A stretch of 36,052 bases of DNA from Nitrospirae bacterium GWC2_57_13 (lineage in GTDB: Bacteria > Nitrospirota > UBA9217). The notes under the pieces were generated by a model, which saw only the letters and a list, made by a program, of their open reading frames with translations, was not told where the DNA came from and ran no database searches. The stretch lies in the NCBI GenBank assembly GCA_001805055.1, contig MHDZ01000042.1:1-36052 (forward strand). The letters are read 5' to 3'. Each line of letters starts with the position of its first letter. The stretch's first letter is position 1. Positions 17,197 through 25,123 of the stretch are shown here, one piece after another. A program made the position numbers and the translations under genes.

Positions 17197-17540
17197 AAGA
17201 CGACGCCCTCGCGCTTGATGTTCCGGTAAAAAGGCATGGCATCGTAAAGCGCCGAGTTCCAGTCATCCCTGTTCGCGAGAATGACGGTCAGCACGGCGCC
17301 GGTCTCGAGCTCAATCGGGTAGATGCTCCGGCGAAACCGGTCTTCCTGTTCGAGGGTCGCCGGTCCGTCCGCGATGACAAGGAGGTCATAATCCGAATCA
17401 GGCGATGCGTCACGCCGCGCGCGGGAGCCGTAGAGGACAAGATCGGCTGCGGGGTCTATCGCCTTAACAGCGTTGTTGCACCGGATAAGAATGGTTCGCT
17501 CTTCTTCTCCGGCCGTGGTATGTTCCATCAGCCGTTTCAT
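17193..17540 (-). CDS. MNT-type nucleotidyltransferase, antitoxin partner
   Basis: A 115-residue minimal nucleotidyltransferase. The active site is complete: GSRARRDASPDSDYDLLV gives the GS-x10-DxD motif, and a later carboxylate may be supplied by ELETGAVL. Such proteins pair with HEPN proteins and, in the studied MntA/HepT systems, transfer AMP to a tyrosine of the toxin. The ATG at 17540 follows AAGG by about 8 bases; a second ATG four codons later is possible. The promoter is so close that the leader would be only about 8 bases. It heads the minus-strand series MNT-HEPN-small protein-jetABCD. Confidence 0.88.
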   Translation of the reverse strand: MKRLMEHTTAGEEERTILIRCNNAVKAIDPAADLVLYGSRARRDASPDSDYDLLVIADGPATLEQEDRFRRSIYPIELETGAVLTVILANRDDWNSALYDAMPFYRNIKREGVVL

Positions 17541-17554
17541 AATTTGCCTTGATT

Positions 17555-17584
17555 ATTAAACCACGTTTTGAGCTGTTCTGTCAA
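17555..17584 (-). promoter_or_regulatory. Strong sigma-70-like promoter of the MNT-HEPN (and possibly Wadjet) operon
   Basis: On the minus strand TTGACA (17579-17584), an 18-base spacer and TTTAAT (17555-17560). The start would be near 17548, leaving an extremely short leader before the ATG at 17540. Confidence 0.65.
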
Positions 17585-17676
17585 GCTGTCAGCGGGAGAC
17601 AACACACGTTCCTGTTCTCCGGAAGGCAGGCCCATAATGCACTGCCGTTGTTTGTTGCGGACTGAGGCTGTACTTT

Positions 17677-17997
17677 TCACCGTTTGGGCATTTGAATAAC
17701 GTTTGACCGCTTATTGTCCGACGTTTTTGTTTCCTTCGCCAGCGTCAGGAGACCCGGCGAGACGTTCCAGCGCTCTCCATTGTCTGCAAGGACCGTGACC
17801 GTCTTCTTGTTGTATTTGATCAGCACACCCGCAAGCGCCGGCCGGTCGTCGGGTCTGAAAGACACCCGGTCGCCGACCTTGAACTCCAGCATCTTATGGT
17901 GCGCGCGGGTCTGGCTCAGGAAACGCAGCCGCTCGATGATTCGGCGGTGGAGATCAATCAGTTCGTCCTCGCTCAGCGTAGTTATATCGATTTTCAT
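17677..17997 (-). CDS. Small KOW/SH3-like hypothetical protein
   Basis: A 106-residue cytoplasmic protein. The first ~35 residues form a helix (LSEDELIDLHRRIIERLRFL). Residues 38-80 form a KOW/SH3-like beta region (FKVGDRVSFRPDDRPALAGV, then KKTVTVLADNGERWNVSPGL), the type of fold that binds nucleic acid or protein. The tail is lysine-rich. Similar proteins occur widely in bacteria without an assigned function. The ATG at 17997 has GGAGGT 5 bases upstream and a near-consensus promoter, so it is a real and probably well-expressed gene. It lies next to, but is transcribed separately from, the MNT-HEPN operon. Confidence 0.75.
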   Translation of the reverse strand: MKIDITTLSEDELIDLHRRIIERLRFLSQTRAHHKMLEFKVGDRVSFRPDDRPALAGVLIKYNKKTVTVLADNGERWNVSPGLLTLAKETKTSDNKRSNVIQMPKR

Positions 17998-18064
17998 TAA
18001 CTACCTCCAGAACAGGAGTTTAGGCCGCTGGGGCCTGATGAACCTCTCCGACCAATTCTGACGG

Positions 18065-18093
18065 ATTATAGTACAAGACCTTTTATTTATCAA
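18065..18093 (-). promoter_or_regulatory. Near-consensus sigma-70 promoter of the KOW-like gene
   Basis: On the minus strand TTGATA (18088-18093), a 17-base spacer and a perfect TATAAT (18065-18070). The start would be near 18058, about 60 bases before the ATG at 17997. From here to 18250 no gene or structure was seen. Confidence 0.75.
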
Positions 18094-18250
18094 GGTTTTT
18101 GGGCTTGAAGGTCACAGTGCAGTCGGCTTGGGCATGAGGTAATGCGTGTCCACGCTAGCGGAAGGGTGAGCAGGCTGGAGAGGCGCGGAATGAGGGTCTT
18201 TACAGCAGCGCGGTGCGCGGTGAGTGGAAGGGGCACTGAAACGGAGGCTT

Positions 18251-18388
18251 TTAGCAGGTTGTTATGTAAAGCCGGTTCTGACGAAAACGCACCCTAAAGG
18301 GTGCGACTACCACATGAAAATCAAGACGTTGACGTTGGTAGCCGTCCCGCTCAGCGGGGCTCAATTGTTTTTTTCAACAGCCTGTTAG
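18251..18388 (+). repeat. MITE-like repeat, copy A (inverted relative to copy B)
   Basis: A ~138-bp element with imperfect terminal inverted repeats (TTAGCAGGTTGTT at the left, AACAGCCTGTTAG at the right). It holds two internal palindromes: CGCACCCTAAAGGGTGCG and CCCGCTCAGCGGGG. A second copy lies at 19922-20061 in the opposite direction, and by eye most positions agree. It encodes nothing. The right end overlaps the stop codon of the EAL gene. Confidence 0.85.
18283..18305 (-). terminator. Repeat-borne intrinsic terminator for the EAL gene
   Basis: The palindrome CGCACCCTAAAGGGTGCG (18288-18305) is followed on the minus strand by TTTT (18284-18287). It lies within repeat copy A about 80 bases after the EAL stop. 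The U-run is short, so efficiency is uncertain. Confidence 0.5.
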
Positions 18389-19638
18389 AGGATATGCGGG
18401 AACGCCGGACCCGGCCGCGCGAACAGGAACCCCTGGCCGATCGTGATGCCGATCTTTTTCAGGGCCTCAAGTTCCTGCTCCGTCTCGATGCCTTCGGCGA
18501 TCACCATGGACTGCATCTGCGTTGAAAGGCTCAGGATGGCCTTCATCAACTCCTGCTTCAGCAGATTTCTCTCGATCCCTCGGACCAGCGAGATGTCGAG
18601 TTTGATGAACTGGGGCTTCAGCTCCACCACGGTCTCAAGGCTCGAGAAGCCCGCGCCCGTGTCATCCACGGCAATGGCGAAGCCGAGATCAGTGTAATAT
18701 TTCACGGCCTTATTGAAAAGTTCATAGTTCTCGATGGCCTCGCGCTCGGTGATCTCGAAAACAATGTTGAAGGGGTTGACCTGAAGTTCGTCAAGCAGCG
18801 ATTTCAGATAATCGTCCCGGAACTCCGGATCGAGGACCACGGAGGGAAGGCAGTTGATGAACAGCTTATGACCGGAAGGCAATCCTTTCGCGTTCTGGAA
18901 GGCCTTCCTCCGGCACAACCGGTCAAGCTCGAAAAGAAGGTCAGACTCGGCGGCGGCATCGAAGAGAATATAGGGATTTTCGAACTCCGTGCCCTCGGGT
19001 CCCCGGGTCAGCGCCTCGTAGCCGATGATCTCGTTCCGGGAAAAATCGACAATGGGCTGAAAGATCGTCCTGATACTCTCTTTCAGGATGAGTTCCTGCA
19101 GTTTTTCCTTGTACCGCATGACGCGCCTGAACTCATAGAATCCGGCCATGTGGCGCGCGTCTTCGATCAGGTTGTTCAGGAGCCGTTCGTCCCGCACGAG
19201 GGGATTATGAATGACTACGGCGTAGCCTACCGTTATCTTGGGGCTGCCGCGCAGATAGGTGAACGTGACGGGAAATATCCGCTGGTTCAGGTATTCCATG
19301 ACCCGCTCGGCGAGCGATTCGATATCAGAGTGGCAGAAATCCTTCTGGTCCCGCTTGTTGGAAAGGAAGACGGTGAACTCGTCGCTCCCCGCATTGTTCG
19401 AGACGATGATGTCCGTCTGGCGGATGTGCGTTCCCCGCATCTCCACGATGATCCTGTGGATGCGCCGCATGATGTCAAGGTAGATCTTCTTGCCGCACAG
19501 CCCTTCGATCTTGTTGATTCCCGAACAATTGATATAGAGGGCGGAAAGGGAGAGGTTGCGCGCCAGGAGTGCGCCGACCTCGGGGAGGGTCTCCTGGTAG
19601 GAGGGGATTATGTCTTTCAGGATCTCCGTCTCTTCCAT
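18385..19638 (-). CDS. c-di-GMP phosphodiesterase (degenerate GGDEF + EAL)
   Basis: A 417-residue cytoplasmic protein without membrane segments. Residues ~25-185 resemble a GGDEF fold whose signature is reduced to AGSDEF, so no cyclase activity is expected. Residues ~190-417 form an EAL domain with the catalytic set intact: YEALTRG, FINCLPS, EITERE, DDTGAGFSS, KLDISLVRG, AEGIE and GQGFLFARP. It should hydrolyse c-di-GMP to pGpG, with the front domain perhaps sensing GTP or a partner. The ATG at 19638 has AAAGGAG about 11 bases upstream; a longer frame adds a non-conserved stretch. Its stop codon TAA lies in the terminal repeat of copy A, and copy B lies upstream. Confidence 0.9.
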   Translation of the reverse strand: MEETEILKDIIPSYQETLPEVGALLARNLSLSALYINCSGINKIEGLCGKKIYLDIMRRIHRIIVEMRGTHIRQTDIIVSNNAGSDEFTVFLSNKRDQKDFCHSDIESLAERVMEYLNQRIFPVTFTYLRGSPKITVGYAVVIHNPLVRDERLLNNLIEDARHMAGFYEFRRVMRYKEKLQELILKESIRTIFQPIVDFSRNEIIGYEALTRGPEGTEFENPYILFDAAAESDLLFELDRLCRRKAFQNAKGLPSGHKLFINCLPSVVLDPEFRDDYLKSLLDELQVNPFNIVFEITEREAIENYELFNKAVKYYTDLGFAIAVDDTGAGFSSLETVVELKPQFIKLDISLVRGIERNLLKQELMKAILSLSTQMQSMVIAEGIETEQELEALKKIGITIGQGFLFARPGPAFPHIL

Positions 19639-19736
19639 AACAGTTTCTGCTCCTTTGTGAAACCGGCCTGTCAGCGATGCCGCCTCCCCCCGAGACGATG
19701 CCGCAACCGTACTGCTTCCCGGCCGGATCCCTTGCA

Positions 19737-19764
19737 AGTATAGCAACTTTTTTTATTATTTTCA
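19737..19764 (-). promoter_or_regulatory. Sigma-70-like promoter of the EAL gene
   Basis: On the minus strand TTGAAA (19759-19764), a 16-base A-rich spacer and TATACT (19737-19742). A strongly AT-rich block just upstream (to ~19785) could act as an UP element. The start would be near 19730, with a leader of about 90 bases. Confidence 0.65.
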
Positions 19765-19921
19765 AATTTATTTATTTTTTATGTCGTTGGTCTAGCCTGA
19801 GCAGGCCCGCAGCGCAGCCAGGAAACAGGATTCAACAGATTGTGACAGGAGGATGTTTGAACCGAGAAACGGCCCTTGGCCGCAGATTAAACCAGGCATT
19901 CGGACAGAAAGAGCCTTCGCC

Positions 19922-20061
19922 CTAACAGGCTGTTGAAAAAACCTGCAACGCCCCGCCGAGCGGGACGGCTACCAACACCAACGTCTTAATTTTTCACGTG
20001 GTAGTCGCACCCTTTAGGGTGCGTTTTTGCCAAAACCGGCCTTTTTCAACAACCTGCTAAA
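19922..20061 (-). repeat. MITE-like repeat, copy B (inverted relative to copy A)
   Basis: Starts CTAACAGGCTGTTGAAAAA and ends TTTTTCAACAACCTGCTAAA, so its terminal inverted repeats are longer and cleaner than in copy A. The same internal palindromes are present, including CGCACCCTTTAGGGTGCG at 20006-20023, followed on the plus strand by TTTTT (a plus-facing terminator-like structure). The 19639-20172 interval otherwise holds only the EAL promoter/leader and short filler repeats; no gene was seen. Confidence 0.85.
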
Positions 20062-20100
20062 GGAGATTCTTTTTCAACAGTAAAAGAGCTTCTTTCTGTT

Positions 20101-20128
20101 TTTATCCGATGTTATCAGATTTTATCCG
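20101..20128. repeat. Short direct repeat in the spacer before the DUF1302 stop
   Basis: TTTATCCG occurs at 20101-20108 and again at 20121-20128, in a stretch resembling the degenerate ATCCG/ATCAG filler found between genes of many GC-rich bacteria. No function is evident. Confidence 0.35.
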
Positions 20129-20172
20129 CGTCCAAATGCTCTTTTCAGGTTAAATACAGAAGGGGGAGTGAA

Positions 20173-21648
20173 TCAGAAACTATACTTCACCTCAAGGAAT
20201 ACCCGGTCGTTCTTGCCGATGTTCCGGAATTCGGTCCGGTTCCCTGAGCCGTAGTTCACGACCCCGCCGGTGAGGGCAACAGCGTCCGTCAGTTCATATT
20301 CCACCTGGAGCCGCTGCACCTTGCCGTCCCTGCCGTTCCAGCCGCTGGTCAGGGCCAAAAGCATAAGATGCACCCTGTCGTTCAGAAAATCCCGCTGGAA
20401 CCGGAAGGCTGTCTGGACCTCGTCCTGCCTGGTCGAGTCCGGGGCTGTTGATATGGCTTCATCGTAGTCAAGAAGATGCCGGTTCACGGCCTCGAGGGAG
20501 ACAGTGGTCTCGTTGAACCCCGTGTACTCAACGCCGAGGAGCACGTCAGCGCGTTCAAAGGTTCGGTAAGGCAAAGCGTAAAACTGCAAACCCGAAAAAT
20601 ATGCGCCTTCGGACTTCAACAGCCAGTTGCCGAGCGCCACATTCACTGCCGTTCCTGCCATGGTGACGCGGTTATGCACGAACTCGAACACCGGCGGCCC
20701 TGGTGGGATGAACCGGGCTGACGGCCGGTCATCAAAGATCCGGGCAAGGTAGAAGGAGATGTCCCATCCTGTCAGGATGCCGTTCAGGGCAACGGCATAT
20801 TCCGTGTTGCTTCCGCCGTCATCGGGAATGACTTCCTGAGGCGTCTGGGTGGAAGGATAAAAGTCGCTGCCATAGACAGGATTCTTGTTGAACCGAATCT
20901 CGGGAATCGCAATGGCAGTCACGTTCCACTTGCCTGCGTACCAGTCAGCGCGGGCCATGGTGAGCGGAAGGCGAAGGTCCTCGATGTCCACCATACCGGG
21001 TTCGCGGTTGTCCAGGGGGTTCAGCACATCGGTGACACGGAGGTTGTCCGATTTGCCCCAGACCACGATCTGGCGGCCCAGCTTCACATCAAGCGACGGC
21101 AGCACCTTGCCCCTGATGAATGCCTCGCGTAGCTCCGCCTCGCTCTCCAGGGAGCTGATCACCTGGTCCGTGTAGTGATCCCGGCCGTTGATGCTGTAGG
21201 CCCCATCATAGAATCCCCTGCCCCGCACATTGACGTCCCAGGACTTCGAGAGCTTCGCGTCCAGGTTCAGGTCCAGCGTGAAACGAAGGCGCGACAGACC
21301 GCTGTAGTCCGTTCCTGATGATGACTGATGCTGATGGATATTGGACGTCAAGGAGAGGGCTACTGAGCCGTTGAGGTCAACCTTCGAAGCCTGCGCCGGC
21401 TCGGTAGGCGGCTCAGGCTTGCTGACGGCCTTGCTATCGTCGAACCCCCCAAGCACGTCGTCGAGGGAAGATTCCTGCGCTGAACCCAGGCCGGGGGAAA
21501 GGAGCAGCACGACGACAAAAGCTGCGACCGAAAAGACGCGGAGTATCAGCCGCGAATTGGCGCGAATGGACGCGAACAGGCCATGAGACCCCGATGATCG
21601 CTGAAAATTATTTATCCGAACTTCGATTCCGCATTCCGCATTCCGCAT
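20173..21648 (-). CDS. DUF1302 family outer-membrane beta-barrel protein
   Basis: A protein of about 491 residues. A hydrophobic export signal (LILRVFSVAAFVVVLLLSPG, cleaved around GSAQES) sits about 35 residues after the apparent start. The rest shows alternating beta-strand patterns (LRFTLDLNLDAKLSKSWDVN, VKLGRQIVVWGKSDNLRVTD) and ends in F (FLEVKYSF), as outer-membrane barrels do. DUF1302 proteins accompany MMPL permeases and LolA-like proteins, as here, suggesting export of a lipid or hydrophobic compound. The start is odd: the heptamer repeat at 21626-21674 provides both the ATG at 21648 and a GGAG 6 bases upstream. An earlier GTG at 21669 is also in the repeat. The native start may have been lost. 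Confidence 0.85.
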   Translation of the reverse strand: MRNAECGIEVRINNFQRSSGSHGLFASIRANSRLILRVFSVAAFVVVLLLSPGLGSAQESSLDDVLGGFDDSKAVSKPEPPTEPAQASKVDLNGSVALSLTSNIHQHQSSSGTDYSGLSRLRFTLDLNLDAKLSKSWDVNVRGRGFYDGAYSINGRDHYTDQVISSLESEAELREAFIRGKVLPSLDVKLGRQIVVWGKSDNLRVTDVLNPLDNREPGMVDIEDLRLPLTMARADWYAGKWNVTAIAIPEIRFNKNPVYGSDFYPSTQTPQEVIPDDGGSNTEYAVALNGILTGWDISFYLARIFDDRPSARFIPPGPPVFEFVHNRVTMAGTAVNVALGNWLLKSEGAYFSGLQFYALPYRTFERADVLLGVEYTGFNETTVSLEAVNRHLLDYDEAISTAPDSTRQDEVQTAFRFQRDFLNDRVHLMLLALTSGWNGRDGKVQRLQVEYELTDAVALTGGVVNYGSGNRTEFRNIGKNDRVFLEVKYSF

Positions 21649-21674
21649 TCCGCACTCCGCACTCCGCACTCCGC
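21626..21674. repeat. Seven tandem heptamers (ATTCCGC x4, ACTCCGC x3)
   Basis: Seven head-to-tail 7-bp units, with a partial eighth, fill the junction between the LolA-like gene (stop at 21682) and the DUF1302 gene. On the minus strand they read GCGGAAT/GCGGAGT. They encode the repetitive N-terminus RSAECGMRNAECG of the long DUF1302 frame. The copy number could vary by slippage. Confidence 0.95.
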
Positions 21675-21681
21675 ACTGCTC

Positions 21682-22509
21682 TTACAGTCCCTTCTCAAGC
21701 CTTCTGACCGTAAAGAGGTCCGGGCTGTGCTGCTGGTTGAACTTCACATTGCTGTAGCTCAGGATCGTTTTGTGCAGCGTGATCTTGCCCTGCTTCGTGG
21801 TCATCTGGAGTTCCGTGGCCACCCAGGTCTTGTCGATCAGCTCCAGCTTGGTCACTTCCATATACTTCAGGCGGTCGCTCTCGCTCACCCAACTGACTGC
21901 CCGGATGACCACGTAGTTGTCCTGCCGGACGAACAGCACGGACTTGGTGTATCCTGTCTCGTCGATCACTTTCTTCGTGCGCGGCAGGGCCTGGATAAGC
22001 CAGACCTTTTTCCCGTCAACCTCGTCCTCTTTCAGCATCGTGTAGTCATAATCCGTCAGATTTCGCGAAGTCATGTCGGAATAGTTGAAATCCGACCCCA
22101 TGAAGCTGCCGCTCTTATCACTCGAAGCGATCCGCTTGGTCTTTCTGAGCGCCGGGAGATAGAGCCACTGGTCATCGTCCTTTGCGGGATCGTCAAAGTC
22201 ATAGGTGAGGAACCCCGTGTCCTTCACGTCAGGAGGGGAGATGAAGAACATGATCCGGTAGGTGTCCTTGCCGAAGTCCTTCATGCGGGCCCGGATCTCG
22301 CGCACCCTCTTGCTGCCGTGTTTGTCGATCAGCGTCATCTGCATGTCCGACAGGCCGTTGTCGCCGTCGTCCCGGGCGTCCACCTTCTCCATGATGGCCC
22401 GCGCCTTCGGGTCATCCGCTGCCCCGGCCATCACCGGTATCATGACCGCCGTGAAAAACGACAGCAGGATAACACTCCCGAGCATCTTTCGTTTCTCGCC
22501 CTTGATCAT
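21682..22509 (-). CDS. Outer membrane lipoprotein-sorting (LolA-like) protein
   Basis: A 275-residue exported protein. The signal peptide KRKMLGSVILLSFFTAVMIP ends near AGAADD. The mature part matches the LolA-like family that pairs with MMPL transporters: YRIMFFISPPDVKDTGFLTY, the WLYLPALRKTKRIASSDKSG block, FMGSDFNYSDM, and a late LYxV-type strand region ending PDLFTVRRLEKGL. It probably carries a hydrophobic cargo across the periplasm between the MMPL permease and the DUF1302 barrel. The ATG at 22509 has an excellent GAGGAGGAG just upstream; the longer open frame before it is spacer repeat. It is the middle gene of the operon. Confidence 0.88.
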   Translation of the reverse strand: MIKGEKRKMLGSVILLSFFTAVMIPVMAGAADDPKARAIMEKVDARDDGDNGLSDMQMTLIDKHGSKRVREIRARMKDFGKDTYRIMFFISPPDVKDTGFLTYDFDDPAKDDDQWLYLPALRKTKRIASSDKSGSFMGSDFNYSDMTSRNLTDYDYTMLKEDEVDGKKVWLIQALPRTKKVIDETGYTKSVLFVRQDNYVVIRAVSWVSESDRLKYMEVTKLELIDKTWVATELQMTTKQGKITLHKTILSYSNVKFNQQHSPDLFTVRRLEKGL

Positions 22510-22573
22510 CTGCTCCTCCTCACGCCTAACGCCTCTCGGCATCTGGCACTCCTGACACCTCTCGGTTGTAAAT

Positions 22574-22605
22574 GCTCCCCACTCCGCACTCCCCACTCCG
22601 AACTG
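22574..22605. repeat. Short tandem repeats of the CACTCCC/CACTCCG type
   Basis: Imperfect 7-bp units (CCCCACTCCGCACTCCCCACTC and neighbours) lie directly after the MMPL stop and are close relatives of the heptamers at 21626-21674. The remaining spacer to 22510 is built of GAGTG/GAGAGGCGTTAGGCGTGAGG-type filler on the minus strand. Confidence 0.75.
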
Positions 22606-22607
22606 AA

Positions 22608-25016
22608 TCACTCCCATTCCTTCGGCTTGTGGATCACCATCATCAGCGCCGGCCCGATCAGGAAATCAGCGAGCAGCGCCGTCACGATCGTGAATCCCGT
22701 GAGCAGGCCGAAATTGAACAGGTTGTTCATCGATGCGAGCATGAAGATGAAAAAGCCCAGGGAGAGCACCACGCTCGTCACGAGCATGGCCCGCCCCGTG
22801 GTGAGCAGGGTCTTTCGGACGGCCTCGCGCGGATCGTGCAATTCATGATAGTAGCGTCGGAAATTGTGCATAAAATGAATGGTGTCGTCCACGGCCAGAC
22901 CGATGGCGATGGATCCGATCAGCATGGTGAACATGTCCATGGGCATGTCCAGAACGCCCATGACGCCCATGGTCAGGATGATCGGCGTCAGGTTCGGGAT
23001 CATGCTCGCCAGACCCATCCGGACGTTGCCGATGAACAGCACCATCATGAGGGTGATGACGACGCCGGCGATGACGTAGCTCCGGGCCGCACTCAGCATG
23101 GCGGCATGGACCGTGGCGCCGAAGAGGGGGATCATGCCCGTGACGGTGATCTTCGCGTCGTCGCCGAAGGCCTTCTTGAACCGCTGCTCCATGTCGCTGA
23201 TAAAGCCCCGGTACAGCACCGCGTCCAGCCAGGGGACCTTGACGGTCAAGCGGGACTTGGTGAACTGGCTGTCCACGGAATCCTCGAGGTCGTCGGAGCC
23301 GGAATTCTCGAAGAGCAGGAACTCCTGGGCGATAAGCCGCTCGTTCTGCGGTATCACATGGTGCTCTTTCCGGTTCTCGTTCAGGGCCTGGTTGATCTCT
23401 TTCAGCATGTCCGCCACGGACAGCGTCTTGCCCACGAACAAAGGGCCTTCATTGATCGCTGCGACCTCCTTGCCCAGGGCCTCAAGGCGGTTCAGGTTCG
23501 CCGGATCATAGAGGCCGTTCACCTTTTTCGTGTCCGTCACGACCTCGAGAGACACAGACCCCTTCAGCTCCCGGTCAATGATCGCGGTGGCCTCTCGCAC
23601 GGGCATACGCTTGTTCAGCCAGGTGAGCGGATCGTGCGAGAACCGTATCTGCGTGGCGAAAAAGCTTGCAACCCCGATCACCATGAAGCTGCCCACGAGG
23701 ATCGTTTTGGGATAGCCCGTCGAAAAATTCGCGATTCGCATCAGAATCCTGTCCATCAATGCCTGGCGCGCCTTGTCTTCCGGCTTGTCCTTGATCTTCA
23801 GGGTGATCAGTGACAGCAGCGCCGGCAGCAGCACGATGGTATACAGCAGCGAGATCATGACCCCGATGCTGGCGAAGATCCCCAGATCCGCAATCGGTGC
23901 GATCTGGGCTGTTGCAAAAGAGGCAAGGCCCGCGGCCGTGGTGACGCTCGTCATGATGATGGCAAGGCCGGAATGACCCAGGGCATGGACGATGGATTCT
24001 TCCTGGCTGCCGGTGCTCTGGAACCGGTGGTAAAAGATGGCAAGTACGTGCACTGCCGCCCCCACGCAGACGGCGAGCAGGAAGGACGGCAGGATCTGGG
24101 TCGGCAGTTTGATGGCCGTTCCCGTCAGCCCCATGAGGCCTACGGTGGAAAGGAGCGTCAGTATCACGATCACCAGCGGCAGGAACACGCCTGACAGACG
24201 GCGGAACAGAAGGTACAACACCGTTCCGATGATCAGCAGGGCCATGGCTATGAACTTGCGCATGTCCTTCATCATGGTCTGCTTGAGATCATGAGTGACC
24301 ACGGGCGAGCCGGCAACATAGAGAGGAAAATCCTCGCCCTGGAACCGTGCAACAACTTCCCGCACGGCTATCACGACCTCTCCGTTCTCCTCGTCGGTGA
24401 GATACTGCCGCGCCGCTGTTGACGGCTCCACGGCATCGTCGAATCCTCCGAGCTCATCGATCTCGTCGCCTCTCGATGAATAGCTGTTGGTCTTGATCAG
24501 CACGGTCGTGAAGGTGCCGTCCTCGGAGATGAGCATGTTCCGGTAGATGGGGTTGGCCAGCACGCGCGCCTTCAGCGCGGCCAGGTCGTTCGCGTTCTTC
24601 GGGAAGGTTTCGAGCAGGTCCTCGACGGTCAGCTGGTCATTCACCCCTCGCGTGTTGCGGGCGTTCACAAGGCTCGTAATATCGTCCATGTGCGGAACGC
24701 TTTCTACAAGATCGTTATGGAAGGCTTCAAGCTTTCTGAGGAATTTCAGGTCGAAGATGTCCGGCGGTTTGATGGCGATGATCACCATCTCATCACGGCC
24801 GAACTGATCGCGAAAAGCGTTGTACTGGATGAGCGCCGGGTCCTTTTCGTGCAGGAACCCCTCGGTCGATGTGTCTATCCTGACCTTGGGAAGCTGGGAG
24901 GCCATCCCGGCGATGATGACCAGCATGACGAGCAGGGTCTTGATCCGGTTGCGATACACGAACCGGCCGAAACCCTCAAAAGAACGTTCAACACTATGCC
25001 TGATATCCGACAGCAT
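22608..25016 (-). CDS. MMPL/RND family permease
   Basis: An 802-residue inner-membrane protein of the RND superfamily with the classical two-fold layout. One hydrophobic segment (IKTLLVMLVIIAGMASQL) is followed by a periplasmic loop and a five-helix bundle, then a second loop of about 200 residues and a second bundle. The sterol-sensing-domain-like charged motif is present in the second half (GLAVDDTIHFMHNFRRYY), which carries the proton-relay aspartates. Such permeases with a LolA-like and a DUF1302 partner are thought to export lipids or hydrophobic compounds; the cargo is unknown. The ATG at 25016 has AGGAGG 4 bases upstream. It is the first gene of a three-gene operon. Confidence 0.92.
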   Translation of the reverse strand: MLSDIRHSVERSFEGFGRFVYRNRIKTLLVMLVIIAGMASQLPKVRIDTSTEGFLHEKDPALIQYNAFRDQFGRDEMVIIAIKPPDIFDLKFLRKLEAFHNDLVESVPHMDDITSLVNARNTRGVNDQLTVEDLLETFPKNANDLAALKARVLANPIYRNMLISEDGTFTTVLIKTNSYSSRGDEIDELGGFDDAVEPSTAARQYLTDEENGEVVIAVREVVARFQGEDFPLYVAGSPVVTHDLKQTMMKDMRKFIAMALLIIGTVLYLLFRRLSGVFLPLVIVILTLLSTVGLMGLTGTAIKLPTQILPSFLLAVCVGAAVHVLAIFYHRFQSTGSQEESIVHALGHSGLAIIMTSVTTAAGLASFATAQIAPIADLGIFASIGVMISLLYTIVLLPALLSLITLKIKDKPEDKARQALMDRILMRIANFSTGYPKTILVGSFMVIGVASFFATQIRFSHDPLTWLNKRMPVREATAIIDRELKGSVSLEVVTDTKKVNGLYDPANLNRLEALGKEVAAINEGPLFVGKTLSVADMLKEINQALNENRKEHHVIPQNERLIAQEFLLFENSGSDDLEDSVDSQFTKSRLTVKVPWLDAVLYRGFISDMEQRFKKAFGDDAKITVTGMIPLFGATVHAAMLSAARSYVIAGVVITLMMVLFIGNVRMGLASMIPNLTPIILTMGVMGVLDMPMDMFTMLIGSIAIGLAVDDTIHFMHNFRRYYHELHDPREAVRKTLLTTGRAMLVTSVVLSLGFFIFMLASMNNLFNFGLLTGFTIVTALLADFLIGPALMMVIHKPKEWE

Positions 25017-25044
25017 AAAGCCTCCTGTATACATGAAGTACGGT

Positions 25045-25073
25045 ATTATAGTAGAAGGTCGGACTCATGGCAA
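25045..25073 (-). promoter_or_regulatory. Sigma-70-like promoter of the MMPL operon
   Basis: On the minus strand TTGCCA (25068-25073), a 17-base spacer and a perfect TATAAT (25045-25050). The start would be near 25038, about 22 bases before the ATG, with the ribosome-binding site close behind. Confidence 0.7.
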
Positions 25074-25123
25074 GTGTTTCATTGTTCGGAAACATTGTTT
25101 GAATGGGGCTGAAAAAACGCTTA

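Noticed and set aside
9830-17584. Defence island as part of a prophage or integrative element
   Set aside because: No integrase, phage structural gene, tRNA or attachment-site duplication was seen at either edge.
18251-20061. Repeat-flanked EAL gene as a complete insertion sequence
   Set aside because: No transposase lies between or beside the repeats; only the c-di-GMP phosphodiesterase gene is present.
21626-21674. Tandem heptamers as a CRISPR array
   Set aside because: Units are 7 bp with no spacers and no cas genes nearby.
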